64,000 nucleotides of DNA from Lithospermum erythrorhizon (GCA_019722365.1 JADFUC010001371.1:5001-69000); one strand, 5' to 3'. Shown: positions 49,675-62,992, counted from the stretch's first letter. Made by a program: numbers and translations. Notes: generated by a model not told the origin, from the sequence alone.

Positions 49675-49921
49675 CTCCTTCCATTATGTTTAGTTGTCGT
49701 TTTAGCACTTTGCACATAGATTAAGAAAGAAAAAATAGTCAAAAATATATATTGAAAATGTAGAATGACAATCAATTGAAACAATATCATTGGTTGGTTG
49801 TTTATTTCAAGAAAAAAAAGTAGTCAAAAAAGTACATTGAAAATGTAAAAAGTTATTTATTATGCTAAACGATAACTATAATTTTTTTGGGGCTAAATCG
49901 ACAATTATAAAAAACGAGGAG
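49675..49921. mobile_element. Stowaway-type MITE
   Basis: About 247 bases flanked by TA at both ends. The terminal inverted repeats start CTCCTTCCATTATGTTTAG and, from the other end, CTCCTCGTTTTTTATAATTG, continuing with TTGTCG.TTTAGC in both arms. Typical Tc1/mariner-related MITE ends. Confidence 0.75.
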
Positions 49922-50018
49922 TACATAATAGTGGAATTTAATTAATTTTAATTAATAATATTCATTTTTATGGATTTATTAATTTAATTAATCTTCAACA
50001 GATCACACGATTACACTT

Positions 50019-51552
50019 GTTGATTAGGGTTTACCCAAGCATCCAAATTAATCAAGCTGCTTAAAACAATAGGTTCCCGGATTCAAGGACCTCGAGATTT
50101 AGGTTAAAATTAGGTTTTACATTAAATAAAACCTAATTTTTAAACCTGTGATGGTTTCCCAAGATATCGGGTTTAATTAATGAAACAAGAAAATGTCCGG
50201 TCAATAAATTCGCTTTTTACCTAAACCTCAAAATAGGCGCCCAACTCCTCTTTTCTTTTGGAGAACAAGTCATGCAAAATATCCGACGGTCCGCATCATG
50301 TCTCAAAATCAACTGCTAAAATCATGATCCACTTGAAAATAACCGACCAATCGATCTCCAAAGTTCTAAAGCTCATATAAATACCCTATACTTGAAAATG
50401 AGGAGAAGTTAAGTGAGAGAAAAGCTAAGCAAGAAAGGCCGAAAAAGCCGGTGAGAAAGTTTCCTCCGAAGAAGAAGATCATGAAGTGACACCGAAGATC
50501 CCCAAATTGAAAGATTTAAGGAAAAGAAGCGACATTGACACTTAAATGAAAGAGGCGCTAAACCACATGAAGGAAGTGACAACCCGAAAACTCCGACAAA
50601 GGTTTTAGAGTTATCCTCCCAATGCTCGTAGGAATACGTCAATAAGCCTCCTACACTCCATCAAATCAGCAGTAAGATCACGCAAGTTCTCAAGACTATA
50701 TCAAATCCGTATAGACTGTTACTAGCCCCTACCTCCTACAATCAAATAAGCACCTTTAACATAGCAGAGCAGTGCTATGACCATCCCACGTGTTCTGACG
50801 GTAGAAGTCGAAATACCCACCAAACCCCAGCCAAATCAAAGAAGAGATCAATCTACTAAAAGCCCCCTGCCTAAAGACCAAAAAGACAGCCGGTCAGCTA
50901 GCGGCCCCCAACTTAACTCACTTAACTCCACACGGTTCATCAAGTTCAAGATCACATTCCTCAAGCTCATGAACTAGTCCAAATTTCACACAGAGACAAG
51001 TCAATAAGCATCCCGTCGGACACACATATCCAAGTCACTGACATCAAATCCCCACAAGCACATATCTAAAGGGTCGTCACCGTCCAACCACCTATCCAAT
51101 AAAGAAGGGTCGTTGATCCAGCCCACATATCCAAAAAAGCAGGCGCTGTACCCCACCAGCCTAGCCTACCTATCCGGGCCGTTGCAGTTTATCCAAGTCC
51201 CAACCATTTAACCCACATCATTGCGACTCAAAAGTCCAAGGCAAGATCAAGTCCGCATAACCACACGTGATCAGTCGCCGCATCCCTCGTTTCTGATTCA
51301 TATCTCAGCCAAAAGACCAACCGTCCTGTGCCCCTGCAGACACACATATCCAAGTCAAGACTCCAAGCTCAAGCCGCCGAAGCCCATATATCAAGTCAAG
51401 CCATATTTGTCAAGATACGTAGGAGATTTCTACAGACTAATAGCTTGAACCCCCAACTGCTTGATAAATTCTTTTGTACTCAAAGATTTCCTCAAATGGA
51501 TTTAATTATTCAGCATTGTAAATAATAAAATCTTTCTTCATGATACAACACC
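50019..51552 (+). mobile_element. Possible solo LTR (Ty3/gypsy)
   Basis: Starts TGTTGATTAGGG. It has a promoter-like CATATAAATACC (50375-50386) and ends with a poly(A)-signal-like AATAATAAAATC (51521-51532) before TACAACA. No second copy and no target duplication seen. The call rests on LTR-like layout only. Confidence 0.3.
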
Positions 51553-51658
51553 TGGCCAAATTTTTTGTTCCACTCTTTGTAGAAACTTCTAATTTTCTTT
51601 TTATATTGGCTCGAATGGCCTAGTGCCACTGTAGACATGGGCTTAAGATTTACGTACT

Positions 51659-51884
51659 CGTACTATTTTTAGTGTCCGGACACACCTCTCGAACTTCCTC
51701 CGGCAAAGCTCCCTATACTTTTTAGCGTTTCAGCACTCTAATTCTCACACCTACTTTTCATTAGTAAAATGACTATAGTTACCTTAAAATACAAATTGAA
51801 GTCACAAGAAAAACGCCTATTTCGTTCCCTAACACTCAAAGCATGTGGTATGCAAAATGACTATTTTGCCCTCCCCTATTTGGT
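51659..51884. repeat. Left arm of a long inverted repeat
   Basis: Matches the reverse complement of 63020-63240 over about 220 bases with small gaps, for example TACTATTTTTAGTGT and CATTAGTAAAATGACTATA and the CCTATTT..AACACT block. Possibly a terminal inverted repeat of a DNA transposon, or one of two separate copies. Confidence 0.7.
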
Positions 51885-52612
51885 AAAAGCTGCAGAAGGA
51901 AGCTCTTATTACAAGAAAAATCACATTTTACTAAAAAAAACGTATGTTGGTCAGTTTCAATCACCCGCCTCCACTTCACACCTACCCCTACCTCATTGTG
52001 CCCCCACCCCTACCCCATCCTCCGCCTCCACCCCATCCCCTATCCCCACCATACTTCCCCAATCGGAGCCCATCCTACTCCGATTTCTGCTGCCAAATGA
52101 ACAATCGATTTCTACTGCCAAATCTGTTTTAGTAAGATTGAACAATGAATATCTCGATTTCTGCTGCCAAATCGATCCGATTCTTTAATCAAAGTATTGA
52201 ACGGTTTTTGAAATTGTTATTCATCGTTTGAGTAGCACACACTCACTCAAGCTCATCAATGGCGGCAACCCAAATTGGACCAAGTTAAAGAAAAATAATA
52301 AAAAAAGAAAGCTTTTGTCTTAATTTGCCCCCCCTGCTCGCCTTTCTTCTATTTCTTCTCCCATTACTCTAATATTCTGAATTGCCATTTGTTTGTTGAT
52401 GTTTCGTATATATCTGATATTTGTATTGACAATATGCTTGGTATGCGTGTGTCGAGAAACTTGTTGCTATTGGGGGTATGTTTTCAATAATCAAGTTTTC
52501 TTATCATTTAACAAAAATATGAGCTCTTCGTGATCATAATTGTTGCTGACATTTCACCATCATGGGGAAGTGGGTTGCCGCCATTGATGAGCTTAGGGTA
52601 GTAAATGATAAG
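51885..52612. other. Spacer between inverted-repeat arm and Athila
   Basis: Contains a C/T-rich tract at 51960-52065 (CCCCACC, CTCCACCC words). No convincing gene. Confidence 0.5.
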
Positions 52613-53911
52613 TGTTTAATATAGCGCTGGTGCCCCAATTACGTACAATGACGTTATTTTATCTTAATCCATATAATTTGCACTGCTTTTATTCAGCTAA
52701 AAGAATTATCTGCTACGGTTAGCCCACTAAGAGTTACACGAGTCATGATCCAAGCACAGCGATTCGACCATCAATACAGGCTATGGTAACCCATGCTATG
52801 GGCAAGCTGTAGCAGCAGATATCTCTAATTTACGCAAGTTAAGCTCATCAACTTTGTCGAACTTTTACGCACCATTGGAAGTCGCAGCTTGATTACTTTT
52901 TAATTATTGAATATTTTTAATTCAAGTTATTTTTTATCATAAGTGATTTAATGTCATTAATTTCATGTATTTATTTATGTCTTTTATTTTAACTAATTCT
53001 TATTATTAGTCGCACTACGATGTAGCTTGGACGATGATTTCGATTTTGGAGTTAATTTATTTCAGCTTCATACTCGATTATTGTGCATACTGAGATTAAC
53101 ATTCGATACTCAATATTAAAACAAGCTCATAAGGGTGATTAATTGCTAGAAATAGGGTTGTCACTTACTTAATTAATAATCGTAACACATGTTTCAATTA
53201 CCATGTAGATATGTGCACGCTTACGGCAATTTAATAAGCATATGTTGTTGCTAAGCATCTCCTATTTTAAGCTATCATGTAGATATAGTGTTAGTTTCTG
53301 TGAGACTTAATTGTGTTAATCCCAGAAGTAATATCAATTAAGCAGAATGCTATATTTAACTAATAAAAGAATTACTAGGTAAATTGAATTCGACGATCCA
53401 TTTAAATCAATGTTCTTAATTGTCAATATTAAGGCCAACTAATTACTTTGCATTCGCTATTTAGTTAATTTAAGTTCTCGAGTCAATTTAGTGAAGTAGT
53501 CTAGATAAAAATTTACTATTTAATTATTAGTTAATTACATGATTAAGAAAGTACCTAGTAATTAGTATATATTGGAATTTCTTAGAGACGATATCGTTTC
53601 TGTTATTAGTTAACCAACTACTAAGTGATTGAATCTCGACGATCCGATGAAATCATGTGTCCCTAATTATATTTCAAATATTAAGTAAGGTTCACTTTTG
53701 TGCATTCTGCTAAGTATTCGTAAATTTAATTCCTTAGTCAATTTAGTTAAGTAGTCTAGATAAAAGATTTACTATTTAATTATTAGTTAGGTTAAGGATT
53801 AAGAAGAAGACCTAGTATTTAGTATATTGAATTTGTGACGATACTGTTTATTCATTATATTTATTTCGACACAATCTCTACTCACCCGGAACACAGCAAT
53901 TGGTGTTGTCA
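52613..53911 (+). repeat. 5' LTR of Athila element
   Basis: About 1.3 kb starting TGTTTAATATAG and ending near TTGGTGTTGTCA. It contains an internal tandem duplication of about 246 bases (units marked by CGACGATCC at 53391 and 53637), absent from the 3' LTR. Confidence 0.75.
53345..53836 (+). repeat. Tandem duplication inside the 5' LTR
   Basis: Two units of about 246 bases sharing GTAGTCTAGATAAAA.TTTACT, ATTTAATTATTAGTTA and CCTAGTA.TTAGTATATTG. Confidence 0.75.
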
Positions 53912-54140
53912 AGTTGATGCCGTTGCCTACTGATACTACTAATATTAGTTTAATTTCGCCTTAACTTAGCTTGCTGATATATTATTGTTTTAGCTAGATT
54001 TATCTCTTTTATTATGGTTGTTGTTTTAAGGTACGACCCGCCACATCATCAGGAGAATTGTTCTTTGATCCGTAGATCGAGAAAACAAATAGAAACTAAA
54101 TTCGAGACTCGAAGAGTTAAACGCCGAAAGTTCATCAACC

Positions 54141-54960
54141 ATGGCCAATAACCCAATATTACCCCCAAATAGTGATTGATATTCAAGGGATGCATGGATG
54201 ACATGGTGCCTCGATGACTTTGAGGATTACGCATTGCCCACATTGGAGGGGTTAACCTTCACATGCTCAAAGCCACCACCAATCAATGCCAACAACTTTG
54301 AGTTGCCTGACCAACATGTGAAGAATCATGTGCAATTAATGGCCTGGCCATGAAGACCCACGAGCATCTAGTAAATTTCACGGAGATAGTCGCTACTCTA
54401 AAAGTAAATTGCTCCCACGATTCTTATCCACCTATCGTTATTTTCTCTATCTGGGAGAGCAAAGGAGTGGTGGAATGCTCAAAATCCTACGAATGTGACC
54501 ACATGGGAGCAAGTGGTGCAAAAGTTTTTAGCCCGATATTTTCCCGCATCAAAATCCACCAAATTGAAGAATCTAATATCAAGGCTAAGCTTCAAAGAAA
54601 GACAAGATGCAGAGGTTAAGTAGGTTGGGATCGTTTCAAGGTTCACTGCAAAGTGTCCCAATCATAGCTTTCCTAATCTTATTTGGTGCAAACCTTCCAT
54701 AATGGGTTGACACCAAGCACTCGCACTATATTAGATGTCTGCTGAGGAGAGCGTTTGATAAAGAAGACGCCCGATTTAAGCTTATATCTTATTTGGGAGG
54801 AATTATCTCGCTAATCAACACCAGCCTCCATCTCGAGCACACATACCGTGAGAGTGGCTGGGGTCCTTGGAGATGATGAAAGACAAACTCGAAGCACAGT
54901 CGCCCGGCTCACAATTCAGAGCAACTACGCAATGGACATGGTGGGCAAGTGATCTGCAAC
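54141..54960 (+). pseudogene. Athila gag remnant
   Basis: Begins M-A-N-N-P-I-L-P-P-N at 54141, followed by NANNFELP. The conserved gag core is at 54440-54640: GRAKEWWNAQ, TTWEQVVQKFLARYF and STKLKNLIS-like pieces in alternating frames. Broken by several indels. Confidence 0.75.
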
Positions 54961-55689
54961 ATGGTTCCACTGTACTTTACGCGCGGTAATCATGAAACTC
55001 TATCTTGTTCGAGGCCCCTACAGCAAGTTCAATATGCATCCACCAATCGACAAATAGAATGGTGCATTCTCCAATCACTACAATAATAATTGGAGTGAAC
55101 TACTCACTTCTCTTTTGGAGTAACAACCAAAATGTGAATGAGACCACTGTGATTTCAAGATCAATCCAAATTTCGAAACCGCAGTCCCTGTTGACAAGAT
55201 TGAGAGGTTGTTAACTCAAGTGGTGGAAAAAGACTAGAATAGAGATGCAAATTGAGAAGTGTAGAACTAATAATCAAGCAATGAAGTATCAATAATAGGA
55301 AATGTGGGGTTCCCTTCCAAGCAACTCGGTTAACCCACTTAACATGCACATGCAGTCACTTTGCGCAACGGTAAAGCTTGGGAGGTTGCGTCGAGCCTGA
55401 AAAAACCACCATGAGAAGCAATACACGACCCACAGAAGTTTCCATTGATAAATCTAACATTTCAATATGTCCCACTCGCTTCCTTACCCTGCTTCAAAGA
55501 AGAAAACCGATGCTCAATTTGCTAAATTTCTTGATATGTTTAAAAGTTGCATATTAACATTCCTTTGCAGAGGCCCTTGAGCAGATTCCCAGCTATGCGA
55601 AGTTTATGAAAGATGTTTTATCCAAGAAAAGGCGATTTGAGGAACATGAAACGGTCTTAATGACTGAAGAGTGTTCCGCAATAATCCAA

Positions 55690-56080
55690 CAGAAATTGCC
55701 GCAAAAAGTTAAAGATCCGGGGAGTTTTACAACTCAATCGGTGGCATTGAATCTGCAAGTTGCTATGTGATTTAGGTGCAAATATCAATTTGATGCCTTG
55801 TCGCATGTCATAGGTTGGGCTTAGGGAGGTCAAGAGTACAAACTATTTTCTTTGCAATTAGTCGATAGGTTCATTAAGTGCAATTCATATGGTGTCCTTG
55901 AAGATGTTTTGCTAAGTGTAGATGTTTTATCTTCCATGCCGATTTCGTTGTACTCGATATGTCCCAAGATCGAGAAATCCCTTTTGATATTAGGTAGACC
56001 TTTTCTAGTTACCACTAGAACCTTATTGATGTTCATAGACAAATATCTTAAGAGCGGGGAGAGTGTTGTTTTCTGACATG
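55690..56080 (+). pseudogene. Athila aspartic protease region
   Basis: A degraded catalytic D-L-G-A-N-I-N lies near 55770-55790. Then ISLQLADRSIK-like (here FSLQLVDRFIKC), YGVLEDVLLSVDVL, and the typical ILGRPFLVTTRTL at about 55988-56026. One open frame of 74 codons spans the last part. Confidence 0.75.
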
Positions 56081-56548
56081 CATAAGTCACTAAAGTTCCA
56101 TGATAAACGCATGATTGTTTTTCAATTGACGCGGGGTTGATACGTTAACAAGAACATGCTCAGTGAGTTAAAGTCTCTAGATTTAGTTGAGTTATGTCTA
56201 ACAAATACTAAAGAGGAGAACTTGTCATCCGAAAAACTTATTATCATCAAGTAGCATATACGGATGCAGTTCACGTTATACCCTCGTAGCTGCTAGTAAG
56301 ACAGAACTAGGACACAAGCAAATGTTGATACCATCTATTGAAAAAGCCTCCTACCCTTTGAGTTGAAGGCTTTGCCTCTCGCACCTTAAATATGCTTTTC
56401 TTCATGGCACTAATGAATACCTATTATTTTTTGTCGAGCGAGCAGGTTAAAAACTGTGGCATCGTGGAGAGCACAAAAGCGCTTTGTCGACAATAGCGCA
56501 TTAAGTGGTCTCACCACCGTGCATGCATCGAATACTACTTGAGGATGG

Positions 56549-57400
56549 TGCCAAGTCCACTATCCAACCTCAGAGGCGACTAAATCCTAATCTCAAAGAG
56601 GTGGTAAGAGCTGAAATTCTCAAGCTTCTGGATGCAGGTATAATTTATCCTATTTCGAGATAGTGTTAGCGAAATCCTGGGCATGTCAGTACTCAAAGAA
56701 AGTGGGGCAGTGGCCATCAGGTTAAAAATGACAAATGAATTATACCCACTAGAACCGTGGTGGCCGGAGAATGTGTATTGACCGAAAGTTAAATGTCAGA
56801 ACTGTGAAGTGACCATTTTCCTCTACCATTTATTGATCAAATGCTAGAAAATTAGTCATAATCCATTCTAATGCTTTTAGACGATATTCGTGATACAACC
56901 AAATTCGCGGTGGCTCCAGAGATCAGAAAACAACATTTACTTGTCTGAGTACGGTACACGCTTAGGCGACTAGGTTATGTTGTGCTCCAGCCTAATGCTT
57001 CGCCGGTGTATGATGTCCATATTCTCGACTTGATGTAGAAATGCATCGAGGTCTTTACGGATGATTTTTCTGCTTTTGATCTTCTTTTTGATGATTGTTT
57101 GATTAATCTTGAACTTAAAGAGGAAGTCATTACAGGAGATACTCAATCTTGTTCAACTGGGAAAAGTGTCACTTTATGGTTCAAGAAGGGATAGTGCTCG
57201 GTCACAAAATACCTCTGTGAGGACAGAAGTTGATAAAGCAGCGTGGATATAATCAAAAGTTACCTCCACCAAACGTGTCAAAGATGTAAGGAGTTTCCTT
57301 GGTCATGCTGTTTTATCGGCGCTTTCATCATGATTTTTCCAAAATATCTAAACCTTATGTATTTGTTTGTTAAGGATGCATCTTTCCATATGACTAATGA
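56549..57400 (+). pseudogene. Athila reverse transcriptase region
   Basis: Starts AKSTIQPQRRLNPNLKEVVR, AEILKLLDAGIIYPIS. Then RMCID.RKLN and FPLPFIDQML in shifted frames, RLGYVVL, and FTDDFS near 57050-57070 for the catalytic MDDFS box. It ends KDASF. Multiple stops. Confidence 0.8.
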
Positions 57401-57464
57401 GCGTATGCAGTTTTAATATATCAGCATAAACTTATTTCTCCGGTGGTCGGCTTGCATCTCGATC

Positions 57465-57835
57465 GACAAGCCCATTTGAAATTATGTGCGATGCAAGTGA
57501 TTATGCCGTTGGGTGCAAGATCGGACAAAAAGCATGAGGTTGGTATTCCTGTGAGCCTACTATGCCAGCAAACCTTCAACGATAACAACGTACTACACCA
57601 CAATGGTATGAGTTGTTTGGCCGTTGTTTTTGCTTGATAAGTTTAGATCATATTTGATCGATCTCATGGTTGTATACACCGATCATGTCAAGACAAAAAT
57701 GATATTTCAAAAAAAGATGCTAAGCCTAGGTTGATAAGATGGATACTTTTATCCAAGAATTGACCTAGAAATTAAGGACAAAACGGGTTCGAAATGTGGG
57801 TGGCTGATCATTTATCTAGAATTGTATCACCCCTA
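57465..57835 (+). pseudogene. Athila RNase H region
   Basis: Reads FEIMCDASDYAVG (catalytic D), KKHEV, LAVVFA, YLIDLMVVYTDH, KDAKPRLIRWIL and WVADHLSRI in successive frames. Confidence 0.8.
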
Positions 57836-59120
57836 GAAGAAACACCCATTAAGGAGACCTTTCCTGATGAACAATTGTTGGTAGTCACTAAAAATCAGTC
57901 ACCTTGGTATGCAGATTTTGTTAATTATATCGTTAGTGGAGTCTTACCACCTGAGTTAGCATACCAACAAAAGAAGAAATTTTTATCTGATGTGAAACAA
58001 TACTTTTGGGATGATCCCTTCTTGTTCAAGTTCTGTGCTGATAATATCATTAGGAGGTGTATCCCTGAGACAGAAATTGCTGACATCCTAGAACATTGTC
58101 ATGCCCGAGAAGTAGAGGCCATTTCGCCCTACCCGAACAACATCTCGCAGCGCGTTACAACTGCTTTTTATCGCTCACATTATTTAAGGATCAGAGTAAC
58201 TTTGCAGTCATGTGATCGTTGTCGAGAATCGTGCAATATGTCCCGCAAAAATGAGATTCTCTACTAATATTTTCCCTGCTGAATTTGTTTGGACGCTTGG
58301 GGGTATCGGGATTACGGGTCCTTTCTCCATCATCTTTTTCCAATAAGTACATTCCCCGGTACGTAGGACTATGTGTCCAAGCATGAAGCAAATGCCAAAC
58401 TAATGATGCCAAGGTAGTCATATCTTTCTTTAAAGAAAATGTGTTTACTAGATTGGGACTCCTCGAGCTATCATTAGTGACGGTTGCAACATTTTGTAAT
58501 AAGGCTTGTGAGACATTACTATATAAATATTGCAACTCCATAAAGTTGTATTACCATATCAGCCCCAAACAAATGGACAGTCAATTATCTAATAGAGAGC
58601 TTAAGTGCATTTAGAGAAAAAACAAATAACGATCTCGTATGATTGGTCTAAGAAGTTAGATGATGCACATGGGCATATGTAACTCCGCATTTAAGACACC
58701 TGGCCGGGTATGTCTCCTTATCGTCTGCTTATGGTGCTTGTCACCTCCCGCTGAGCTTGGAGCATAAAGCACTGGGCGCGGTAAATCTCTAAATTTTGGA
58801 TCTCAAGGACGCAGCAAAGAGATTGATGGATCTCAACGAAGCTTGAAGAGTTTCGCTTGGGAGCTATGGTGCCTGCAAAATTTACAAGGAAATGAACCAA
58901 GTGTTAATCACGATAGTTTAATTCGCCGCTGAAGTTTCTCAAGTTGGACAACAGTTTTGTCAAGCATTCCGCACTACTACGTTCCTGTGCAAGTTAAAAT
59001 CTAAATGGTCTCGACCGCTTACTATTACCCAAGTTTTTCCTACGGGCGCGGTGGAAATAACTCATGGCGGTAAGTGGCACTTTTTAAGGTCAATGCAGAA
59101 CGCTGAAACATTATTATGGT
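57836..59120 (+). pseudogene. Athila integrase region
   Basis: The zinc-binding part is in the 157-codon open frame 57794-58267 (PWYADFVNYIVSGVLPPELA, IRRCIPETEIADILEHCHAR, and CDRCRES). The catalytic core is frameshifted: YVSKHEANAK-like at 58365-58410, AKVVISFFKENVFTRLG, then PNKWTVN (usually PQTNGQ) near 58565. The tail LELEHKALGA to GAVEITHG lies at 58755-59065. Confidence 0.8.
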
Positions 59121-61898
59121 GACATGCTGAAAGAGTAAATACGGTGGTCATGTTGTGCACCACCCATTGAATGAGCGCAGTCCTCTGCTCTGCCAAAGAC
59201 GCAGAACGTAGCGCTTATCGGGAGGCAACCCACCTTTTAGATTGCTAGTTATTTTATTTAGTTTCATGTGTGTCGAAAAAAAAAAAAAAAAAAACAAAAA
59301 AAGGTGAAATTTGGTAAAGTGGACGCTTTTGGGGGCGCTTTGATGACAAGCGGAGGTCAAATTCTTGACCATAGATGAATTTAATAAGAGAATACAGTCC
59401 GGCAGCATTCGTCACAAAGTCGAGGCACTACTGACCACCCCAAAATGATTTTTAATTCGAAAAAAAAAAAAAAGAAAAGAAAACAAAACAAACCAAGTCT
59501 TTCCCAAACCGCAAGAAACTCCAAAGATACTCCAAAACCCGCCGACCCCCAATCAATGCACCCTGGCCGCACACTCGCCGGCCCGGCCCCCAAATCACCA
59601 AATCCACCGCAAATCGCATCTCCCGGCCGCAACTCACCTCCCACCCTCGCGCTGCTCGCCGATCTCGCCTGCAGATCCGCCAGCCCACCTCGCACCAACT
59701 GCCGCAGACTGCCGCCGCTTCCCAATGTGCTCAAAGATCAATCGCCGCCCGCCTCCCGACTCAAACACCGCTGCCTGGCCGCAGCATCCCGAGGCATCTG
59801 CCGCACTCAAGCGACCAACTCCGTCAGCCTCCAAGATCCGCCACCAACTCCCCACCTCTCAACCACCGCCATTTCCCTCGCTGACCTCGGCTGCCGGCTC
59901 GAGCCGATCCCCTGGGCCCCAAATCGACCCAACCCCATTGCCTGCTCTTCACCCGCCGCCCGCCGCCTCTGACTGCTAATCCCACCGCCCACTCAATTGT
60001 GTTCGTATTGCTTTTATATTTTTTAATTTTCAATTTTATGTTGGTAGTTCTCCTAAGACTTTATTTTTATTTTTTAGTTTGTAGTTGTCTTGATTTATCT
60101 TTCGTTGTGTTTTTATTTCCGCTCGCTTAATCGTTGTGTTTAGACTTGATTTCAGTTTTTGTTTCATTAATTTTTTAATCGATTGTGTTTAGGCTGATTC
60201 AGCCTCAAGCATTTGTTTTAAGTATTTTTGAGCATTATTCTCGTAGTAATTTATTTCACCGATATTCAAGAGTGAATTAGAGTAAAAGTTTTCTATAGAT
60301 GTTTTATGGGTTGAGGGTTAGAGCTCGCACTTCGCACTCTCGTTCGCATAAGCACGTCAAGATTTGTTTATCCCCCGAATGTTAATGTTTATATTTGAGC
60401 AAGTTCGTCGCTTCTGGGACTCCCACATTGCTTCGTGATCGACGAATCAAGTGTTCACAAAAGCTCATCCGCTGGCGACGTAGATTGGATGCTCAAGATT
60501 TGTTAGCGCGCATTTTGTGTCGGCCGATCTACTCAGAGGATGCCGATGCCTCCCATCCACCTTCTTCTTGGTACCGAGTCGCCCACCTTGCACTTGTCGC
60601 AGTTTTTACTTGTCTACTTTTATTTCATATTTAGTATCAGGCAATGTCCCTGCTTCAAGTGTAGGCGCGGCCATGATTGCCCTTAAGTATATGATAAGTT
60701 TAACGATACCGATATATCCCGGATCAATAGTAAATTGTATGTCATTCTATTTACTATCGCTCCGCATTTATCAATCGAAGCTTGACTCGACATTCTTAGT
60801 CGGTGTGATGTTTTGATTGAAGCTCGAGCGGATAACTTTGCTTTAGTGAATATATCCTACCGGTGAGATTTTGTGCCTAATTTTATGTCGAGTTTCTTTC
60901 TGGTGTGATACACCGTCATCATGTTTTGTATTCTTCTAACTCGTTTTGAATCTCTCCTGTTACTTTGTATGCATGCACAAAATGACGAAGGCATTTAGGT
61001 TATAACCACGTTATCCCAAAAGTTGCTAACCCGATGTGGTCCACTAGTGAACCCCTTGAGCCTAAGGACCTTTCTTTGTGATTATACCGCACTTTAAGCC
61101 TATAAGCCTTATTCTTACCACGTTGTCCTTACTGAGCGTGTAATTTGAATTATCTATGTCAATCAGGGCTTGTTAAGAGTTGAATTAACTGGCATGGGGA
61201 AGGAGAAACATTGAAGATTTGAAAAAAAGAGAAAAAAAGAAAAAGAAAAGAAAGTGGAGAAGTACATACTGGCAGTCATGATCTCAAAGTGAAAAGAAAT
61301 TGTGTCTCGTTTAATTACGAAAAGTGTCTTTGATGCTTATACAGTATTTCTACGAAAAAAAAAAAACTTAAGAAAAAATATATGAATAAGAAGGTGGCAA
61401 GTGAAGTGATGGTACTTAAATGCGACGTGAATGTCAGTTGAAGGGCGAGTTGTTGCACATTTACTAACATAATTAATTTGAGTTTCACACCTCCTCAAGT
61501 ATTAAAGTTCGTAGCCAAATATTTATCCTACCCTTCACACTAAGCCTCTCGCACAACCCTATAAAGACCTTCGATTTATGTTGCATGCATTGTCGATGGA
61601 TTGATAGATGTATAACCAAGCATATGGTAGAAACATGCATGATTCGTGAGAATTGAGCTGCAAAACAAGAACCACTGACATTCGGAAGTTGATGCGAGTA
61701 GCGAGAAATTCACTAGCGTATCTATCTACTTTGACGACTGATGATATTACGCTTAGCTAAGTAGAAGAGCCATTACTCATGATTGATTGTTGTCTCGAGA
61801 ACTCAACATATACGAAGTACTTGGAAATCCTTGGATGTTTAATTTGTCTCGCTTCTATGTCATTTTGCTGGCGACGCAAGAACTTAAGCAAGGACAAG
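59121..61898 (+). other. Athila 3' non-coding region
   Basis: About 2.8 kb after integrase. Includes an A-run (59278-59302), a second A-rich tract (59460-59490), a GC-rich block at 59510-59990, and A/G-rich tracts near 61224-61260. The 175-codon open frame over the GC-rich block has no recognisable domain. No envelope-like gene seen. Confidence 0.6.
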
Positions 61899-62992
61899 TG
61901 TTTAAAATATAGTGTTTCTCGAGGCCTAATTACGCATTAGTCGATGTTATTTTTACCTTAATCCGATATAATTTGCATTTGTTTCGCTTATTTGAGTTTA
62001 GTACTATCGGTTAAAGCCGGCGAATCGGGCCTGAATTAAAGATACGAAAATTCACCAGTTACGAAGTCACGATCCAAAGTTAATGCGGATTCGACCCATC
62101 AATATTAGGTTATGGTAACCTATGTTATATAGTTAGAGTAAAAAGAGATATATCTTGGAATTTACGTAAGTTAAGCCATCAACTTTGTTGGAACTTTTGG
62201 CGTACTCATTGGAAGTTGGAGCTGATTACTTAATTGGTTTGAATATTTTAATTCAAGTTATTTTTATCAAGTATGATGAACGCCATTAATTTCATGTATT
62301 TATTTATGTCTTTATTATGAACTAATTTATTATTAGTCAGACCATGATGTAGTTGGATCGGATGATTTGATTTTCTTGAGTTAATTTATTTCAGCCATAA
62401 TTCTCGATTATTGTGCATAATTAGTATTTAATATCTTCGATATCAATATTAAGTCGCTCATAGATTAATTGTTGTGAAATAAGGGCCATTACTTACTTAA
62501 TTAATAATCGTAACACATGTTTCAATTACCATAGATATAGGTACCGCCAGCGTGCAATTTAATAGTTATAGTTGTTAAGAAGACTTCCTATTTTAAGCTA
62601 TCATGTAGATATAGTTAGTTTATTAGGAGACTTAATCAAAGTTAACCTATAGCACATCAATCGCTAGAACGTTTTGTTGTGAACTAATAAGTAACTACTA
62701 GGTAAATTGAATCTCGACGATCCGATGAAATCATGCGCCCGACTATACTGAATATTGGCACAATCCAATTACTTTCAGATTCAGCTAGTTTAGTTAATTT
62801 AAGTTCTCGAGTCAATTTAGCTATAAGCCTGTGATAAAATTTACTATTTAATTATTAGTTAATTAAGGATGAAGCAAAGACCTAGTAATTAGTATATTGG
62901 AATTTGTGAGATCTATTACTGTTTTATTCATTATATTACTGACACGACCCGACTCTAATCTCGAACACATAAATTGGTGTCACAAGAAATAC
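61899..62992 (+). repeat. 3' LTR of Athila element
   Basis: About 1.1 kb, TGTTTAAAATATAG to TTGGTGTCA. Shares TTCATGTATTTATTTATGTC and AATAATCGTAACACATGTTT with the 5' LTR. Confidence 0.75.

Larger units (their letters stand above)
52613..62992 (+). mobile_element. Athila-type Ty3/gypsy LTR retrotransposon, structurally complete, decayed
   Basis: About 10.4 kb: 5' LTR, a tRNA-Asp-type primer site (TGATGCCGTTGCC, 53915-53927, close to the usual TGGCGCCGTTGCC), gag, protease, RT, RNase H, integrase, a long 3' non-coding part, a purine-rich tract GCAAGGACAAG just before the 3' LTR, and 3' LTR. All coding parts carry frameshifts and stops. LTRs differ by many indels. No clear target duplication (ATAAG left, CAAGA right). 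Confidence 0.85.

Noticed and set aside
51769..52188. 139-codon open frame with proline-rich middle
   Set aside because: Overlaps the inverted-repeat arm and a C/T-rich tract, no domain.
59445..59972. 175-codon Pro/Ala-rich open frame as a gene
   Set aside because: GC-rich DNA gives open frames on both strands here. Starts in a lysine run from an A tract, no domain, lies in Athila 3' DNA.
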